Source: an uncultured Bacillota bacterium (GTDB lineage Bacteria > Bacillota > Clostridia > Christensenellales > UBA1242). Taken from it: a stretch of 6,808 nt of DNA. The DNA lies in NCBI GenBank assembly GCA_900555365.1, contig USKO01000035.1, positions 1 to 6,808 on the forward strand, written 5' to 3'. The notes under the pieces are model-generated. The model saw only the letters and a program-made list of their open reading frames with translations, searched no databases and was not told where the DNA came from. A program made the translations under genes and the position numbers. Positions 5,916-6,808 of this stretch are shown here, piece by piece (positions within the stretch are counted from its first letter, which is position 1; each line of letters begins with the position of its first letter).

Positions 5916-6335
5916 ATGAAATTTATTAAAATCAAAACTAAAGATGAGCTTAATTTGTTTTTAGATAAAATTTGGAATTTTCATGATTCTGTAATATCAA
6001 AAATTACCTATCTTTCAGGCTCAACGGGTGATAAGACGGCTTCTTGTCCTTTTGATAGCAAAAGAAAACTGATAGTTCGTTTTGAGTCTGTAAGAGTAGA
6101 TGAAGACTGGGTTGATGGATTGGAGTTGAAATTTGATAAGTTGGAAAGGATATTTATTGCACCAACAGAAGAAGACTATACTACAAATATTATGTTCGCA
6201 GATATTAAAATCATAAATGGAAAATTTGTTTTTGCGAATGATAAAATTACAGATGAATTTACTTTTGATTATAAAGAAAAGTTTGTTTATTTTATTGTCT
6301 CTCAAAATTTGAGTTATCGTTTTTTTAATAAGTAA
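5916..6335 (+). CDS. Small hypothetical protein with N-terminal FHDS motif
   Basis: This is a 139-residue soluble protein of unknown function. It starts with a short helix (TKDELNLFLDKIW), then N-F-H-D-S (residues 21-25) leading into VISKITYLSG. The rest alternates short hydrophobic and charged stretches as expected for an antiparallel beta protein (KLIVRFESVRV, GLELKFDKLERIFIAP, KIINGKFVF, KEKFVYFIVSQNLSYRF). No signal peptide or membrane helix is present. The pattern FHDS-x-I-x-x-I-x-Y-x-SG followed by a DxKRxLxVxF strand is familiar to me from small hypothetical proteins of gut clostridia. An immunity-type role is a speculation from that size and fold style only. AAGGAG lies 9 bases before the ATG. 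It is followed after 10 bases by the reductase fragment, so both probably share a transcript, possibly starting upstream of the tRNA. Several codons and the higher A+T content differ from the core genes on the left. Confidence 0.7.
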   Translation: MKFIKIKTKDELNLFLDKIWNFHDSVISKITYLSGSTGDKTASCPFDSKRKLIVRFESVRVDEDWVDGLELKFDKLERIFIAPTEEDYTTNIMFADIKIINGKFVFANDKITDEFTFDYKEKFVYFIVSQNLSYRFFNK

Positions 6336-6345
6336 AGGAGAAGTT

Positions 6346-6510
6346 ATGAAAGTTTTGATGATCAACGGCAGTCCGCATGAAAAAGGTTGCACTTACACTG
6401 CACTTTGTGAAATAAAAAAGGTGCTTGAAAAAGAAGGAATTGAATTTGTTGCAGTAGAACCTCCAAAAGAGTTAAAAAGAGATAAAAAAGTAACATTAGA
6501 TGCTTTTTAG
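6346..6510 (+). pseudogene. NADPH-dependent FMN reductase / flavodoxin-fold protein, truncated remnant
   Basis: This 54-residue frame begins with the unmistakable N-terminus of the NADPH-dependent FMN reductase family: MKVLMINGSPHEKGCTYTAL, in which NGSPHEKGCT is the phosphate-binding loop for FMN, followed by the first helix (CEIKKVLEKEGIEF, to residue 34). Family members have about 180-200 residues, and the next expected elements (a beta strand such as EIFHIG, then a CxxC or G-rich loop) are missing. From about residue 35 the sequence (VAVEPPKELKRDKKVTLDAF) does not look like the family and probably comes from other DNA joined at a deletion or recombination point. AAAGGAG is well placed before the ATG, so a peptide could be made, but it would lack most of the fold. 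Its TAG stop overlaps the stop of the convergent minus-strand gene by 4 bases (6507-6510). Confidence 0.75.
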
Positions 6511-6808
6511 CTTAAAGATTTCTCAATTCTTTTTAATTCATCAACATAATATTTTTTAGTATGTAAATTAGCCGGAATTGAATTGGTTACATGACACTCT
6601 TTTTCTAATTTGAAAATGAGATAATCTTCAGTATCTAAAGAAATAGAACCATCATCACTTAATAATTCCAAATTATCCAATTCTTCAAGAATATTTTCAT
6701 ATTCTTTTTGCTCCAAAGCAATAACATCATCCAAATCCATTTTTTGAATTTTAGGATTTAATTGTAAAGCAATAGCTACAAATCCGTTAACAGTTTTATT
6801 ATCAATGT
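6507..6808 (-). CDS. Unidentified protein, 3' part only (5' end beyond the right edge)
   Basis: The minus-strand frame is open from the right edge to a TAA at 6509-6507 and encodes at least 99 residues. An internal ATG at 6740-6738 is unlikely to be the start: no ribosome binding site precedes it and the frame continues upstream with good protein character (DNKTVNGFVAIALQLNPKIQK). The visible part is acidic, Glu/Asp/Leu-rich and probably helical in its first half (DLDDVIALEQKEYENILEEL). A segment DDGSISLDTEDYLIFKLEKECHV follows, then a charged end (KKYYVDELKRIEKSLS). No membrane helix, signal or catalytic motif is seen, and I do not recognise the family. It converges tail-to-tail with the reductase fragment with overlapping stops and no terminator between them. 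Confidence 0.6.
   Translation of the reverse strand, partial: IDNKTVNGFVAIALQLNPKIQKMDLDDVIALEQKEYENILEELDNLELLSDDGSISLDTEDYLIFKLEKECHVTNSIPANLHTKKYYVDELKRIEKSLS

Noticed and set aside
6021..6392. Minus-strand open frame of 123 codons opposite the FHDS gene
   Set aside because: It has Ile/Lys/Phe/Asn-rich shadow composition, no ribosome binding site, and lies across two better plus-strand genes.
5684..6808. Integration att repeat of the tRNA 3' end
   Set aside because: No second direct copy of the T-arm/acceptor sequence was seen; the only related segment is inverted and covers a different part of the tRNA.
1..6808. CRISPR array or insertion sequence
   Set aside because: No regularly spaced repeats, transposase motifs or terminal inverted repeats with target duplications were found by eye.

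Overview
The window looks like a low-GC, endospore-forming member of the Firmicutes, most likely a gut-type clostridium. The base composition is strongly A+T-rich. Shine-Dalgarno sites are AGGAG-like, the tRNA carries an encoded CCA end, and two sporulation/germination genes (a GPR spore protease and a GerW/YtfJ protein) lie in one cluster. The species-level assignment is inference; the sporulation content is read directly from the proteins.

Positions 1 to about 2958 hold a tightly packed plus-strand block: spore protease gpr, a DUF2953/YtfI-like membrane protein (4-base ATGA overlap with gpr), ytfJ/gerW, and a dacF/dacB-type D-alanyl-D-alanine carboxypeptidase (14-base overlap with gerW). 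GPR degrades the small acid-soluble DNA-binding proteins at germination. GerW-family proteins are needed for normal germination or coat function. Carboxypeptidases of the dacF/dacB type trim peptidoglycan peptides, including in the spore cortex. The set therefore reads as a spore-maturation and germination operon. It runs straight into housekeeping genes: the pseudouridine synthase rluB (1-base gap), the acyltransferase plsC, and a four-repeat S1-domain RNA-binding protein. This is the familiar clostridial order with several usual members missing: no spmA/spmB after the carboxypeptidase, and neither cmk nor ispH around plsC.

Positions 5454-5915 are the least ordinary stretch. A near-consensus SigA-type promoter (TTGACA-17-TATTAT) starts 4 bases after the S1 stop codon. 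It is followed at once by a long hairpin (20 of 22 arm positions paired) that would form the 5' end of the transcript. An A/G-rich leader of about 140 bases then leads to a tRNA-Thr(CGU). No intrinsic terminator is visible after the tRNA. The 156 bases that follow contain a perfect 14-base complement to the tRNA's own anticodon-stem/variable-loop/T-stem segment, two further hairpins and a short direct repeat. After them comes a well-placed ribosome binding site for a small protein of unknown function. A tRNA-mRNA co-transcript with an anti-tRNA element is possible but unproven.

Positions 5916-6808 look like accessory DNA downstream of the tRNA: a 139-residue FHDS-motif hypothetical protein, a 54-residue remnant of an NADPH-dependent FMN reductase/flavodoxin-fold protein with an unrelated tail, and, converging on it, the 3' end of an unidentified minus-strand gene that runs off the right edge.
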